Assembly (NCBI GenBank): GCA_029580855.1
Contig: JAKPQH010000065.1
Location: 1-38,966, forward strand
Reading direction: 5' to 3'
Length of the DNA stretch: 38,966 nucleotides
Origin: a bacterium
GTDB taxonomy: Bacteria; Methylomirabilota; Methylomirabilia; Methylomirabilales; 2-02-FULL-66-22
Below, piece after piece: positions 24,534 through 32,153 of the stretch; within the stretch, counting starts at the first letter, position 1, and each line of letters begins with the position of its first letter. Made by a program: the position numbers and the translations under genes. The notes beneath the pieces were generated by a model that worked only from the letters and a program-made list of their open reading frames with translations, ran no database searches and had not been told where the DNA came from.

Positions 24534-26626
24534 TGGCGCCACACGCCGAACGCGCAGCGGAAAGCGACGCGGCGTGGGTCCCCGTTGCGCTGGTGGCGGA
24601 GCTGCTCGGGATCACGCGGCAGGCGATCCACAAGCGTGTCGTGAAAGAGGCATGGGATCACCGCTACACCACGTTGGAGTCTGGCGGCCGTCGGCTCGAG
24701 ATCGCCTTGACCGCACTCCCGGCGGACCTCCACGCCCGGGCCATCGACCGGCTGCAGCCGCGCGATGTGGACGCCGGGAGTGCGGGCGATCCGCCGGCCG
24801 CGTCCTCGTGCTACGACCGGGCCTCTGCGCCCGAGCGGGCCGAGGCCGACCGCCGCCTGCTGCTGCTTGATCAGTGGCGCGGCTTCCTCGAGACCGAAGG
24901 GAACGGCGCGCGGCGGCGGGCCGCGGACACGGCGCGGTTCGCGCGCACGGCGCGGGCGGGCGGCGCGCGCGTCTCGAAATCGTCGCTCTACGCCTGGGAC
25001 GCGGCTTACACCGCGCAGGGGATCGACGGGCTGCTCCCGCGCTACGGGGGCGGCCGGCCGTCGTCGCTCCCGCCCGCGGACCGCGCGCTGTTCCTCCAGT
25101 GCTGGGGGTGCGAGCAGCAGCCGAGCTTGGCCACGGCCTACCGCGCGTATCTGATCCTCCGGCAACGCGAGCACGCGGCCGCCCCCCACGATCCCCGGTT
25201 CCAGGGCCAGGCCTGCAACCTCAACGCCTTCCGCTATCTGATCGATTCGCTCTCGGCCGAGGAGCGGATCCTGCTCCGCCAAGGCCCGAAAGCCGTGCGC
25301 GCCCAGCTCCTCCCGTACATCGAACGCGACTGGGAAGGATGTCTGCCGCTCGAGTGGTTCGTGATGGATCACTCGCCGCTGGACATCCTGGCGCTCGACG
25401 AGGACGGCCGGCTCTGCCGCCCGTATCTGACGGCGCTGATGGACATGGGGACGCGGCGGGTCTCTGTCACGGTCTGCCGGCAGCCGAACCAGAACACGGT
25501 CCTCTGGACGCTGGCCAAGGCCATCCTGGTGTGGGGCACGCCGGGCAACCTGTACGTCGACAACGGGAAGGATTTTCGCGCGCTCGCGGTCACCGGCGGG
25601 AAGCGGAAGGCCTTCCGGCTGGATCTGAACGAGGGCCGCGTCACCAGCCTTTGCGACCGGCTGGGGATCCAGGCGCATTTCGCGATCAACTATAACGCCC
25701 AGGCGAAGCCGATCGAGCGGTGGTTCCGGACGCTCGAATCCCAGGTCGCGGTGCTCTTCGAAAGCTACGTCGGGAACCGCCCCGACCGGAAGCCCGAATC
25801 GCTCAAGGACAGCCTCACGGCCGGCGACGTCCCCACGTTCGGCGATGTCGAGCGGATCGTGACCGGGTGGATCGAGGGGGTCTACCACGAGACCCCGCAC
25901 ACCGGCCGCGGGATGGCGGGGCTGTCGCCGAACGCCGCCTGGGCCGCCCGGATCGGCGGGGTGGAGGTGGTGCTGCGGACGCGGGACGAGCTGCGGTATC
26001 TGCTGCTCAAGGATCACCGCCCGGTCACCGTGGCGCGATACCAGGTCCGGCTCTTCGGCCGGAGCTACCAGGCCGCGCCCGAGACCCCCGACTGTCTCTA
26101 CGGCCTCCACGGGCGAAAGCTCATCCCGCGCTACGACCCGCGCGACATCACCCGCGTGTTCCTGACGACCGAGGACGACACCGCCGTGGGCTGGGTGGTC
26201 GAGAAGCGCCTGGCCGCCATCGGCCCGGCCGCCGAGAGCGTCATCGCCGCCGCCAAGCGCGAGCAGAAAAAGGTCCGCGCCGCGCTCCGGACGCATCTCG
26301 CCGATCTCGCCGCCTCGCGGGTGGAGCCCGACCGGGTGATCCGGAAGGCGCGCGAGGCGCAGGAGCGGACGCCGGCGGTCGGCGCGCTTCCCCCCGCGCC
26401 CCCGCCCGGAGCGCCGCGGACGGCCACGGTGGTGGCGCTCCAGCCCAAGCTCCGCGCCGCGGCCGCGCTGGCCGCGACGCCCCCGGCAGCACGCGAGCCG
26501 GCGGATCCCGCGGCGACGCGGGACGCCCTCGCCGAATTGATCGCCCGGGGCGACGCCAAAACACCGCCCGCCGCCGTCCAGACCGATGACTGGCTCGATG
26601 ACCTGATCCAGGAGGGCGCCCGATGA
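24530..26626 (+). CDS. A: MuA-like DDE transposase
   Basis: A 698-residue transposase that cuts and joins phage ends into target DNA, comparable in size to MuA (663). A winged-helix DNA-binding domain starts the protein (VALVAELLGITRQAIHKRV). A second helix-turn-helix region lies around residues 130-220. The RNase H-like core has the catalytic triad D280 (VMDHSP), D344 (YVDNGKDF) and E396 (AKPIERWFRTLE), matching MuA D269/D336/E392. A beta-barrel-like segment and an Ala/Pro-rich tail follow; the tail would meet MuB. The start overlaps the previous stop, and the end overlaps muB by 4 bp. Confidence 0.96.
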   Translation: MMAPHAERAAESDAAWVPVALVAELLGITRQAIHKRVVKEAWDHRYTTLESGGRRLEIALTALPADLHARAIDRLQPRDVDAGSAGDPPAASSCYDRASAPERAEADRRLLLLDQWRGFLETEGNGARRRAADTARFARTARAGGARVSKSSLYAWDAAYTAQGIDGLLPRYGGGRPSSLPPADRALFLQCWGCEQQPSLATAYRAYLILRQREHAAAPHDPRFQGQACNLNAFRYLIDSLSAEERILLRQGPKAVRAQLLPYIERDWEGCLPLEWFVMDHSPLDILALDEDGRLCRPYLTALMDMGTRRVSVTVCRQPNQNTVLWTLAKAILVWGTPGNLYVDNGKDFRALAVTGGKRKAFRLDLNEGRVTSLCDRLGIQAHFAINYNAQAKPIERWFRTLESQVAVLFESYVGNRPDRKPESLKDSLTAGDVPTFGDVERIVTGWIEGVYHETPHTGRGMAGLSPNAAWAARIGGVEVVLRTRDELRYLLLKDHRPVTVARYQVRLFGRSYQAAPETPDCLYGLHGRKLIPRYDPRDITRVFLTTEDDTAVGWVVEKRLAAIGPAAESVIAAAKREQKKVRAALRTHLADLAASRVEPDRVIRKAREAQERTPAVGALPPAPPPGAPRTATVVALQPKLRAAAALAATPPAAREPADPAATRDALAELIARGDAKTPPAAVQTDDWLDDLIQEGAR

Positions 26627-27708
26627 CCGCGACGGCTCTGTTGCGGCTCGAACCGCCCGCGGCCGAGATCCGGCCGCCCGCGGACGAGCCGGCCCCGCCA
26701 CCGAAACGCGACAGTACGAAACGCGACACCCGCGCCGGGACGCTGGATCTGCGCGCCTGGGCCGAAGCCTACATGAAGCAGACGGGGCTCAAGAAGAACG
26801 CCCTGGCCGAGCAGATCGGCTACAGCCGCTCCACCGTCTCGCGCTGGCTCGAGGGCAGCTACGACGCCGAGGACCAGACGGCGATCGCGGCGGCGATCCA
26901 GACGCTTCGCGACCGCGTCGAGGGCCCCGGGGGGCTCTCCACCGTGATCGGGTTCCGGGAGACCCTGACCGCCCGCGCGATCTTCGGCGCGCTCCAGCTC
27001 GCCGGGCCGGGCCAGGGCAACCTGGTCATCCTCGTCGGCGAATCGGGCGCCGGGAAGTCCGAGGCGATCAAAGAGGCGCGCCGCCGCGCCTCGCGGAACG
27101 GCCAGCCGCTCCCCATCTATATCGAAGGCACCGTGTTCACTTCGGGCTACGCGCTGGTGTCGGCGCTGGCCAAGGAAGTGGGGGTGGATCAGCGCGGGAA
27201 CCCCGACGCCATGATGCGCGCCATCGCCGACAAGCTGCACCGCGAGCCGCGGATCATCATCCTGGACGAGGCCCACTACGCGCAAGAGCGGGCCATCGAG
27301 GCGCTGCGCCAGATCCGCGACATGTCCGGGGTGGGGGTGGTGATCGTCGGGACGACGATGCTGGCCGGGATCTCCTCCGGGAAGCTCGGCCAGGCGGACC
27401 TGATGCACGAGCTTTTACTGCACCGCCCGCACCTCGAGCAGGTCGTCAGCCGCGCCGTGATCATCCCCGTCCCGGGGCTCGACGCCGACGAGGCCGAATC
27501 CATCGCCGCCGATGTCCTGGGCCGGATCCAGCCCGACGCGCTGGAGCGGCTGCTGGCGCTGGCCGGCGAATCGATCCGGCGGTTCGTCCGGATCGTCGAC
27601 GGGATCAAGCAGACGCGCGCGCGGCGGGGGACCAACGGGGTCGTCCGGCTCGACGAGGTAGACGCGGCCTGGCGGCGGCTCTACCCGCCGCAGCGGGGCC
27701 GGGCGTGA
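26623..27708 (+). CDS. B: MuB-like AAA+ ATPase, transposition target protein
   Basis: A 361-residue ATPase that delivers target DNA to the transposase and gives target immunity. An N-terminal helix-turn-helix (KKNALAEQIGYSRSTVSRWL, about residues 52-71) precedes the ATPase with Walker A GESGAGKSE (139-147) and Walker B IIILDEAHY (Asp at 215). VVIVGTTML fits sensor 1. The C-terminal part is helical and basic. The extra proline-rich N-terminal 30 residues look flexible. ATGA overlap with the transposase gene. Confidence 0.93.
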   Translation: MTATALLRLEPPAAEIRPPADEPAPPPKRDSTKRDTRAGTLDLRAWAEAYMKQTGLKKNALAEQIGYSRSTVSRWLEGSYDAEDQTAIAAAIQTLRDRVEGPGGLSTVIGFRETLTARAIFGALQLAGPGQGNLVILVGESGAGKSEAIKEARRRASRNGQPLPIYIEGTVFTSGYALVSALAKEVGVDQRGNPDAMMRAIADKLHREPRIIILDEAHYAQERAIEALRQIRDMSGVGVVIVGTTMLAGISSGKLGQADLMHELLLHRPHLEQVVSRAVIIPVPGLDADEAESIAADVLGRIQPDALERLLALAGESIRRFVRIVDGIKQTRARRGTNGVVRLDEVDAAWRRLYPPQRGRA

Positions 27709-28061
27709 CCCCGGCGGAGCTGGCGGGGCATCTTGCCCGCGAATGCGACGAATCGGTGGACGTCGTGCGCGACGTCCTCCAGGCCCTGGCCGATACCATC
27801 CGGGACGAGCTGGCCGCCGGGCGGCCGGCGGTCATCCCGGGGGTGGGCGCGTTCCGCCCGATGTCCCGGCCGGGGAAGGTCCCGCGGCGCCAGGTCGCCT
27901 GGCAGGCGGACGAGGCGCTCTCGCGCACCGTGCGCGAGACGCGCCCGCCGGACGGGACGCCGGCCGCCGGCGGATCGCGGCGTGCGCCCGGCGAGCGGAA
28001 GGGCTGGCGGCCGGCGGCAAATCTGAACGGCGAGCCGGTCTCGCGCGGGGCGATGAAGTGA
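27705..28061 (+). CDS. HU/IHF-like DNA-binding protein (phage)
   Basis: A 118-residue protein starting at a GTG that overlaps the muB stop (GTGA). The first 60 residues follow the HU/IHF plan: two helices (ELAGHLARECDESVDVVRDV, LADTIRDELAAG) then the beta turn VIPGVGAFRP corresponding to IPGFGTF of HU. The remaining half is basic and Pro/Arg-rich (RTVRETRPPDGTPAAGGSRR) and does not show a full HU DNA-binding arm. It may assist transpososome assembly, as host HU/IHF do for Mu. Confidence 0.7.
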   Translation: MTPAELAGHLARECDESVDVVRDVLQALADTIRDELAAGRPAVIPGVGAFRPMSRPGKVPRRQVAWQADEALSRTVRETRPPDGTPAAGGSRRAPGERKGWRPAANLNGEPVSRGAMK

Positions 28062-28492
28062 CGGCGGGGGAACGGGGGAGGATGGGGGCAACCAATGGAC
28101 CGGCTGCGGGAGGACCATCCCGGGCTCGCAGATTTCTTGTCCTTGACCCGATCGAGAAGGCTGTCATCAAGGAGGCGCTCGACCGGCTCGTCGCGGCGGG
28201 CCACGCGCCCGCGGCGATCGTTGCGGTCGCCATGGAGCTGCGGCGGCCCCGCGTGGTGGATGCCACGCGGGAACAGCGCGAACGGCTGGCCCGGTTGATC
28301 GACGGGCTGGCGGGCTGTTGGCCGAAGGCCGAGATCATGCGGTTTCTGACACTCCACCAGAATCAACGGATCCCGGTCGCGATCTCGATCGAGGTGCTCG
28401 AGCGCGTCGCCGCGGTCCGGCCCGCGAACGTCTGGGGATTCGTGAACGCCGTCATGCACCGCGATTATCCGCACCACTGCGGGAGGCGATGA
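28058..28492 (+). CDS. Phage protein of unknown function
   Basis: A 144-residue protein. The GTG at 28058 overlaps the previous stop (GTGA) and is in frame with an ATG at 28082, which is the alternative start. The body is helical (IEKAVIKEALDRLVAAGHAP, REQRERLARLIDGLAG) and ends in RDYPHHCGRR with a His-His-Cys that could bind metal. I recognise no family. Confidence 0.65.
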   Translation: MTAGERGRMGATNGPAAGGPSRARRFLVLDPIEKAVIKEALDRLVAAGHAPAAIVAVAMELRRPRVVDATREQRERLARLIDGLAGCWPKAEIMRFLTLHQNQRIPVAISIEVLERVAAVRPANVWGFVNAVMHRDYPHHCGRR

Positions 28493-28677
28493 TGATCCGG
28501 CAGACAACAGGCAGGCGGCAGGAGGAAACGGGCACTACGAGTATGCCGGCGACGTGCGCGCTCTGCGGCGCCCGGCTGGGCCACGTCTACATGTGGACCG
28601 CCGACGGCCGCCGCGTGCACATCGACTGCTACGCGGCGGCGCTGGTGCGCGCGGCGCGGACGGAGGGCGCGGGATGA
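28489..28677 (+). CDS. Small zinc-ribbon phage protein
   Basis: A 62-residue protein with a possible zinc site: CALCG in the middle and HIDCY 25 residues later (C-x2-C ... H-x2-C). Two in-frame ATGs (28489, 28492) overlap the preceding stop. First of three consecutive small Cys-rich genes. Confidence 0.6.
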   Translation: MMIRQTTGRRQEETGTTSMPATCALCGARLGHVYMWTADGRRVHIDCYAAALVRAARTEGAG

Positions 28678-28919
28678 ACGTCTGCAAGGCGTGCGGGGAG
28701 CCGATCGAGTGGATCCGGACGCCGTCCGGACGGTCCATGCCGGTCGACGCGGAATCGTTCGGGCTGCACCGGCTCTGCCACGGGATGACCGTCGTGACGG
28801 AGGCCGGGACGGTCCTATGCGGCACGAGGTACGCGCGGGGGACCATGCAAGGCTATATCCCACATTGGGCGACCTGCCCGCAGGCGGACCAATTCCGACG
28901 GCAGGGGATGACATCATGA
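28674..28919 (+). CDS. Small Cys-rich phage protein (zinc-finger-like)
   Basis: An 81-residue protein beginning MNVCKACGEPIEW with a C-x2-C pair, and later HRLCHG, LCGTRY and WATCPQ. The first pair followed by the IEWIRTPSGRSMPVD pattern is common in phage accessory proteins of unknown role. ATGA overlaps at both ends. Confidence 0.65.
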   Translation: MNVCKACGEPIEWIRTPSGRSMPVDAESFGLHRLCHGMTVVTEAGTVLCGTRYARGTMQGYIPHWATCPQADQFRRQGMTS

Positions 28920-29104
28920 AACGCGATGCAACGCCGGTTGACGCGCGACCGGCGCCGGCGGCGATCCCGCTCCGCTGGGCGATGCTCTGTCTGAACTGCG
29001 ACACCATATCGGAGCTGTCGAAAGACGGCTGCCCGGCCTGCGCGTCCTATGCCCGGGTGCCGCTGGCGACGTGGCTGAACCGCGTGGAGGCGGAGGCGGC
29101 ATGA
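28916..29104 (+). CDS. Small zinc-ribbon phage protein
   Basis: A 62-residue protein with LCLNCDTISELSKDGCPACAS, a C-x2-C plus C-x2-C zinc ribbon spaced by about ten residues. Third of the tandem Cys-rich genes; ATGA overlap with both neighbours. Confidence 0.65.
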   Translation: MKRDATPVDARPAPAAIPLRWAMLCLNCDTISELSKDGCPACASYARVPLATWLNRVEAEAA

Positions 29105-29196
29105 CGGTCTGGGGGTACGTCTGGATCGGCGGCGCGGCGTGGCTCCTGGGGTATCGCGTCCTGGGGCCGCTCGCGGTGTGGGCGCTGGGACTATGA
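29101..29196 (+). CDS. Very small membrane protein (31 aa)
   Basis: The frame from ATG 29101 to TGA 29196 codes 31 residues, almost entirely hydrophobic and Trp/Gly/Leu-rich (MTVWGYVWIGGAAWLLGYRV then LGPLAVWALGL). One membrane span is likely. Its start overlaps the previous stop and its stop overlaps the next start, the same coupling used throughout this region, which supports it as a real gene. Confidence 0.55.
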   Translation: MTVWGYVWIGGAAWLLGYRVLGPLAVWALGL

Positions 29197-29396
29197 GCGG
29201 GCTGGGCGTCAGCATCAAGGGTGTCACCGTGCCGGCCGGCAGGGTTATCGCCGACAAGGACGAATTCCGGGCACGGCTGCGGCTCCTGCGGGCGGCGCGG
29301 GCGGGGAACGCCAGGGCGATCCGGGAACTGGAGCGGCGGTACCACATACGGATCGTCGCGCCGCCGCCGCGGAGGGAATCACCATGTGGGGCATGA
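29193..29396 (+). CDS. Small basic phage protein
   Basis: A 67-residue soluble protein with a strongly basic helix (DEFRARLRLLRAARAGNARA, then RELERRY) in the middle. No family recognised. ATGA overlap with the preceding small membrane protein; the next gene starts inside its last codons. Confidence 0.6.
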   Translation: MSGLGVSIKGVTVPAGRVIADKDEFRARLRLLRAARAGNARAIRELERRYHIRIVAPPPRRESPCGA

Positions 29397-29536
29397 TAGT
29401 CGCGGCGGGTGTGGCGTTTGTGGCGGGGGCCTGGTTTGGGATCCTGGTGATGGCGTGCCTGACGCTGGCCCGCCGGGCGGACGCGGAGGGGATCCGACCG
29501 ACCCGACCGATCGGACGGGTCACGAGGCAACCATGA
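29384..29536 (+). CDS. Small single-span membrane protein (DUF3789-like)
   Basis: Fifty residues: one hydrophobic span (MWGMIVAAGVAFVAGAWFGI then LVMACLTLARRAD) and a short basic tail. The GxWFGxLVMxCL...RRAD pattern resembles DUF3789 proteins common in phages. Overlaps gam by ATGA. The tail is encoded by the GATCCGACC repeat described separately. Confidence 0.6.
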   Translation: MWGMIVAAGVAFVAGAWFGILVMACLTLARRADAEGIRPTRPIGRVTRQP

Positions 29537-29934
29537 AGATCAAATCGTGGGAGGATGTGGACCGGGCGCTGATGGCGATCGCTGTCCACCAGGCGGACAT
29601 CGCCGCCTACAAGGGGATCGTGGACCAGTGGCGCGCGCAGATCGCAGAGCTCGAGCCCCGGATCGAAGCCTTTGTCCGCGAGCACGAGGACGAGCTGCAG
29701 GAGCGGTCCAAGAGCCTGACGCACGGCCGGGTCTGGCTGCGCCGGGCCACGCGGCTGACGGCGCGGTCGTGGGCCAAGGTGGTGGACAAGCTATTCGGCA
29801 CGCCGCACGAGCAGTGCATCCGGACCAAGTACGAGCCGGACAAGGAGCGCCTGGCCGAGCTGACCGACGAGCAGCTCAAGGCCTATGGCGTCAAGCGCGA
29901 GACGATCGATGCCTTCGGGTACGAGGCGACCTGA
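29533..29934 (+). CDS. gam: Mu Gam-like host-nuclease inhibitor
   Basis: A 133-residue protein of the Mu Gam family, which binds double-stranded DNA ends and shields phage DNA from RecBCD-type exonucleases (bacterial Ku relatives). The long N-terminal helices (WEDVDRALMAIAVHQADIAA, IAELEPRIEAFVREHEDELQ) and the segment GRVWLRRATRLTARSWAKVV are in the family order. Shorter than Mu Gam (174) but complete at both ends. Overlaps the preceding gene by ATGA. Confidence 0.85.
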   Translation: MKIKSWEDVDRALMAIAVHQADIAAYKGIVDQWRAQIAELEPRIEAFVREHEDELQERSKSLTHGRVWLRRATRLTARSWAKVVDKLFGTPHEQCIRTKYEPDKERLAELTDEQLKAYGVKRETIDAFGYEAT

Positions 29935-29935
29935 A

Positions 29936-30340
29936 ATGCAGCCTGCTGGCGGCCAGCTATCTCTCGATTGGTCGCTCGATGCGCTCGAGGCGCGCGTCCT
30001 GTGCGCGCTGCGTGCGCACGTCGGGCGCGGGGCGGCGATCCGGGTGCCGGACCTGGCGGCGCTGGCCTACGGCGTGGACTACCACGCCGAGCCCGCCGCC
30101 GGCAAGAAGACGCTCGAGCGGATGCTCCAGGCGGTGGTGAAGCGGCTGCGGGAAGAGCACGGGCAGCCGATCCTCAGCACCGCCGGAAAGCCCGCCGGCT
30201 ACTACCTGGCCGAGACCGCGGACGAGCTGCTCCAGTGCATCCGGGAGCAGCGGCGGAAGGCGATCCACACGCTGGTCATGCTGCGGGCGCTCAAGCGCCA
30301 CCTGGCGCGGCTGCGCGGCCAGCAGGAGATCGCGGCATGA
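29936..30340 (+). CDS. Winged-helix-like phage protein
   Basis: A 134-residue protein. LEARVLCALRAHVGRGAAIR, RMLQAVVKRLREEHGQPILS and PAGYYLAETADEL follow a winged helix pattern (recognition helix, then a hairpin ending in an aromatic pair). The C-terminal third is a basic helix. Similar proteins lie between gam and gemA in Mu-like phages. Function unknown; DNA binding inferred. Confidence 0.7.
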   Translation: MQPAGGQLSLDWSLDALEARVLCALRAHVGRGAAIRVPDLAALAYGVDYHAEPAAGKKTLERMLQAVVKRLREEHGQPILSTAGKPAGYYLAETADELLQCIREQRRKAIHTLVMLRALKRHLARLRGQQEIAA

Positions 30341-30858
30341 CCGCGGGGCGGCCGGGCAAGGCCTCGACCCCCGAGGGGCGGCTCCGGGTCTACATCGTCC
30401 TCGCCGCGCGCCGGGCGGGATGGTCGGAGCGGACGCTCTACGAGGGCCTGTCGCAGGTCCTGGGCCGGCGGCTGGTGCGGGGGTGGGGGCTCACCACCTG
30501 CACCAAGCCCGAGCTGGTGGAGCTGGCGGACTGGATCACGGCCGCCACGGGCGGCGTCCCCGGCCGGCACCGGCGGGGCGGCCGCGAGCGGCGCGGGCCC
30601 GGCTGGCAGCGCGACCCCACCGGGGTGGTGGTCCGGCTGGCGACCCGACCGCAGCGCGATCTGATCGAGCGTCTCGGGCGCGAGCTATTCGGAGCGACGT
30701 CGCCCGGCTCGGCGTTCGCGCACTTTTTGGCGGGGATGGTCGGAAAGACCGAGGCCCGGCTGCTCACGATCGGCCAGGCCTCGAAGGTGATCGAGGCCCT
30801 GATGGACATGTCGCGGCGCGGCTGGAGGCCGCGCGCGGCGGAAAGGAGTCCGGCATGA
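30337..30858 (+). CDS. GemA-like regulatory protein (DUF1018)
   Basis: A 173-residue protein with the GemA layout: an N-terminal helical segment, a short Thr/Cys-containing turn (TTCTKPELVELADWI), then ATRPQRDLIERLGREL and LTIGQASKVIEALMDM, the last being the most typical stretch. In Mu, GemA alters host gene expression and DNA topology; the role here is inferred. A Gly/Arg-rich middle (RHRRGGRERRGPGW) looks disordered. ATGA overlap with the previous gene. Confidence 0.65.
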   Translation: MTAGRPGKASTPEGRLRVYIVLAARRAGWSERTLYEGLSQVLGRRLVRGWGLTTCTKPELVELADWITAATGGVPGRHRRGGRERRGPGWQRDPTGVVVRLATRPQRDLIERLGRELFGATSPGSAFAHFLAGMVGKTEARLLTIGQASKVIEALMDMSRRGWRPRAAERSPA

Positions 30859-31079
30859 GCGCGCAACCCCGGACGCGCGTCCGGATCGACGCGGACGACC
30901 GCGTCGAGCGGTTTCGGGAGGCCTGTCTTCGGATCTGCTACACCGTCAAGTACCGGGCCGAGGCCGCCGACCGGATGACCGAGTGGGACCGCGCCACCGC
31001 GGCGACGGCGGCCGAGATCGGCCGGATGATCGGTGGGCTGTGGCGGCTGACCGGCGGGGAGACGCCGCCGGTCGGATAG
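30855..31079 (+). CDS. Small phage protein of unknown function
   Basis: Seventy-four residues, overlapping the GemA-like gene (ATGA). Mostly helical and charged (DRVERFREACLRICYTVKYR, RMTEWDRATAATAAEIGRMI). No family recognised; Mor-type motifs are not visible. Confidence 0.6.
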   Translation: MSAQPRTRVRIDADDRVERFREACLRICYTVKYRAEAADRMTEWDRATAATAAEIGRMIGGLWRLTGGETPPVG

Positions 31080-31088
31080 GAGGCGGCG

Positions 31089-31322
31089 ATGGCGCCCGCG
31101 GAACCCGATCTCACGTCGCTCTCGCCCGAGGATCTGCGGCGGGTGCGGGCGTGGGTCGAGGATCGGTTCGTCAACGCGGTGACACCGCTCCACCTCCGCC
31201 TCCAGCGCGAGCCGCGCGGGAACTTCCTGTGCGACGCCACGCTCTGCGAGGCGCAACGCGCCGTGGCGCACGTGATGGAGCACGTCGAGGAGATCCGGGC
31301 GCTGGCAGCGGGCAGGGGATAG
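31089..31322 (+). CDS. Small phage protein of unknown function
   Basis: Seventy-seven residues, starting eight bases after the previous stop with GGAGG just upstream. Sequence is helical with two Cys (FLCDATLCEAQ) in the centre. No family recognised. Confidence 0.6.
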   Translation: MAPAEPDLTSLSPEDLRRVRAWVEDRFVNAVTPLHLRLQREPRGNFLCDATLCEAQRAVAHVMEHVEEIRALAAGRG

Positions 31323-31348
31323 ACAACAGAAAGCGGGGGAACGCGCTG

Positions 31349-31552
31349 ATGCCGCATGCCACCGTGCGGGAAATTGTCCTGGGAATCCTCGACCGGCAGA
31401 TCCGCGACGCGGAAGAGGCGTCGCTGGTCGCGCAGCGCCGCCGACGCTGGCAGGAATTCGCCTGCAAGCAGTGCGAGGCGGAGAAGCTGCGGCGGGTGCG
31501 GGCCGCGCTGGCCAAGCAGTTTCCCGGGAACGGCGGCGCAAAACGGGCTTGA
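31349..31552 (+). CDS. Small basic phage protein of unknown function
   Basis: Sixty-seven residues; a long basic helix with one C-x2-C pair (FACKQCEAEKLRRVRAALAK). The last gene of the early/middle block; its 3' end overlaps the -35 box of the promoter that follows. Confidence 0.6.
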   Translation: MPHATVREIVLGILDRQIRDAEEASLVAQRRRRWQEFACKQCEAEKLRRVRAALAKQFPGNGGAKRA

Positions 31553-31576
31553 CTTCCGGGAAAAAGGCGCTATAAG
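31549..31576 (+). promoter_or_regulatory. Sigma-70 promoter ahead of the lysis genes
   Basis: TTGACT (31549-31554), 16 bp, TATAAG (31571-31576): five of six matches in each box. The expected start is about 31583. No gene starts until 31736, and a strong terminator intervenes. Confidence 0.75.
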
Positions 31577-31582
31577 AATTTC

Positions 31583-31710
31583 CAAAAGCACATCGAGGCA
31601 CCTTACGTAGCCGGGCTTCATTATGTACCGGCGTGGTCTGGGGCCGATCATAGTCCGGACGCTCTGCGCGACGCGCTGTGCGCTCTGGTCTCTGATCGGC
31701 CCTTTTTTTT
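31583..31710 (+). ncRNA. Probable small structured RNA between promoter and terminator
   Basis: About 128 nt from the predicted start to the end of a U8 tract. It contains a 5' hairpin (GCCGG 31610-31614 with CCGGC 31628-31632, 13-base loop) and the long terminator stem. Inside the terminator loop GCGCG-A-CGCGC-type complementarity gives a nested hairpin, and CGCTCTG is repeated. There is no open frame with a ribosome-binding site. The setting resembles lambda PR'-6S RNA-tR' before the lysis genes. Which base is the true 5' end is uncertain. Confidence 0.6.
31641..31710 (+). terminator. Strong intrinsic terminator with 10-bp stem and U8
   Basis: GGGCCGATCA (31641-31650) pairs perfectly with TGATCGGCCC (31693-31702), followed directly by eight T residues (31703-31710). 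The 42-base loop holds its own GC hairpin. This separates the early/middle operon and the lysis/head operon. Confidence 0.85.
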
Positions 31711-31735
31711 GTGCCGGCCGCCGGCCGGAGGTCGC

Positions 31736-32131
31736 ATGGGCGATCTGAGCCCGCATTTTTCGCGCTCGGAGTTCCGCTGCCGGTGCGGGTGCGGCGCCGA
31801 CGCCGTGGCGCCCGCGCTGGTCGAGCGGCTCGAGGAGATCCGGGCGATCCTCGAGCGGCCGGTCCTGATCCGATCGGGGTGCCGCTGCCCGGCGCACAAC
31901 CGCGCGGTCGGGGGCAAATCGGGCTCCGCGCACGTCGCGGACCCGGCGCGGCGGCAGTGGTGCACCGCGGCCGACCTGGCGGTCGCCGGCGACGCGGCGC
32001 GCTGGGACGTGGTGCTGGCGGCGATCCGGGTGGGGATCTGCCGGATCGGCGTGGCCGAGGGGTTTGTCCACGTCGACATCGACCGGGCGAATTCCGAGGA
32101 CCGGCTCTGGCTCTACCCGCCGCGGGGATAG
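31736..32131 (+). CDS. Phage endolysin, peptidase M15A (D-Ala-D-Ala carboxypeptidase type)
   Basis: A 131-residue murein peptidase. It opens with LSPHFSRSEFRCRCGCG, the M15A signature, then has LIRSGCRCPAHNRAVGGKSG with SAH (first zinc His), CTAADLAV (zinc Asp) and VHVDID (last zinc His). There is no signal peptide, so release needs a holin, which may be the next gene. ATG 31736 has GGAGG eight bases upstream, beyond the terminator, so expression depends on read-through or an undetected promoter. Confidence 0.87.
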   Translation: MGDLSPHFSRSEFRCRCGCGADAVAPALVERLEEIRAILERPVLIRSGCRCPAHNRAVGGKSGSAHVADPARRQWCTAADLAVAGDAARWDVVLAAIRVGICRIGVAEGFVHVDIDRANSEDRLWLYPPRG

Positions 32132-32153
32132 CGGCGGCCGCGGGAGGTGGGGG

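Noticed and set aside
24530..26626. Stand-alone IS element transposase
   Set aside because: The DDE transposase is followed by MuB, Gam and head genes, so it is part of a transposable phage rather than an insertion sequence.
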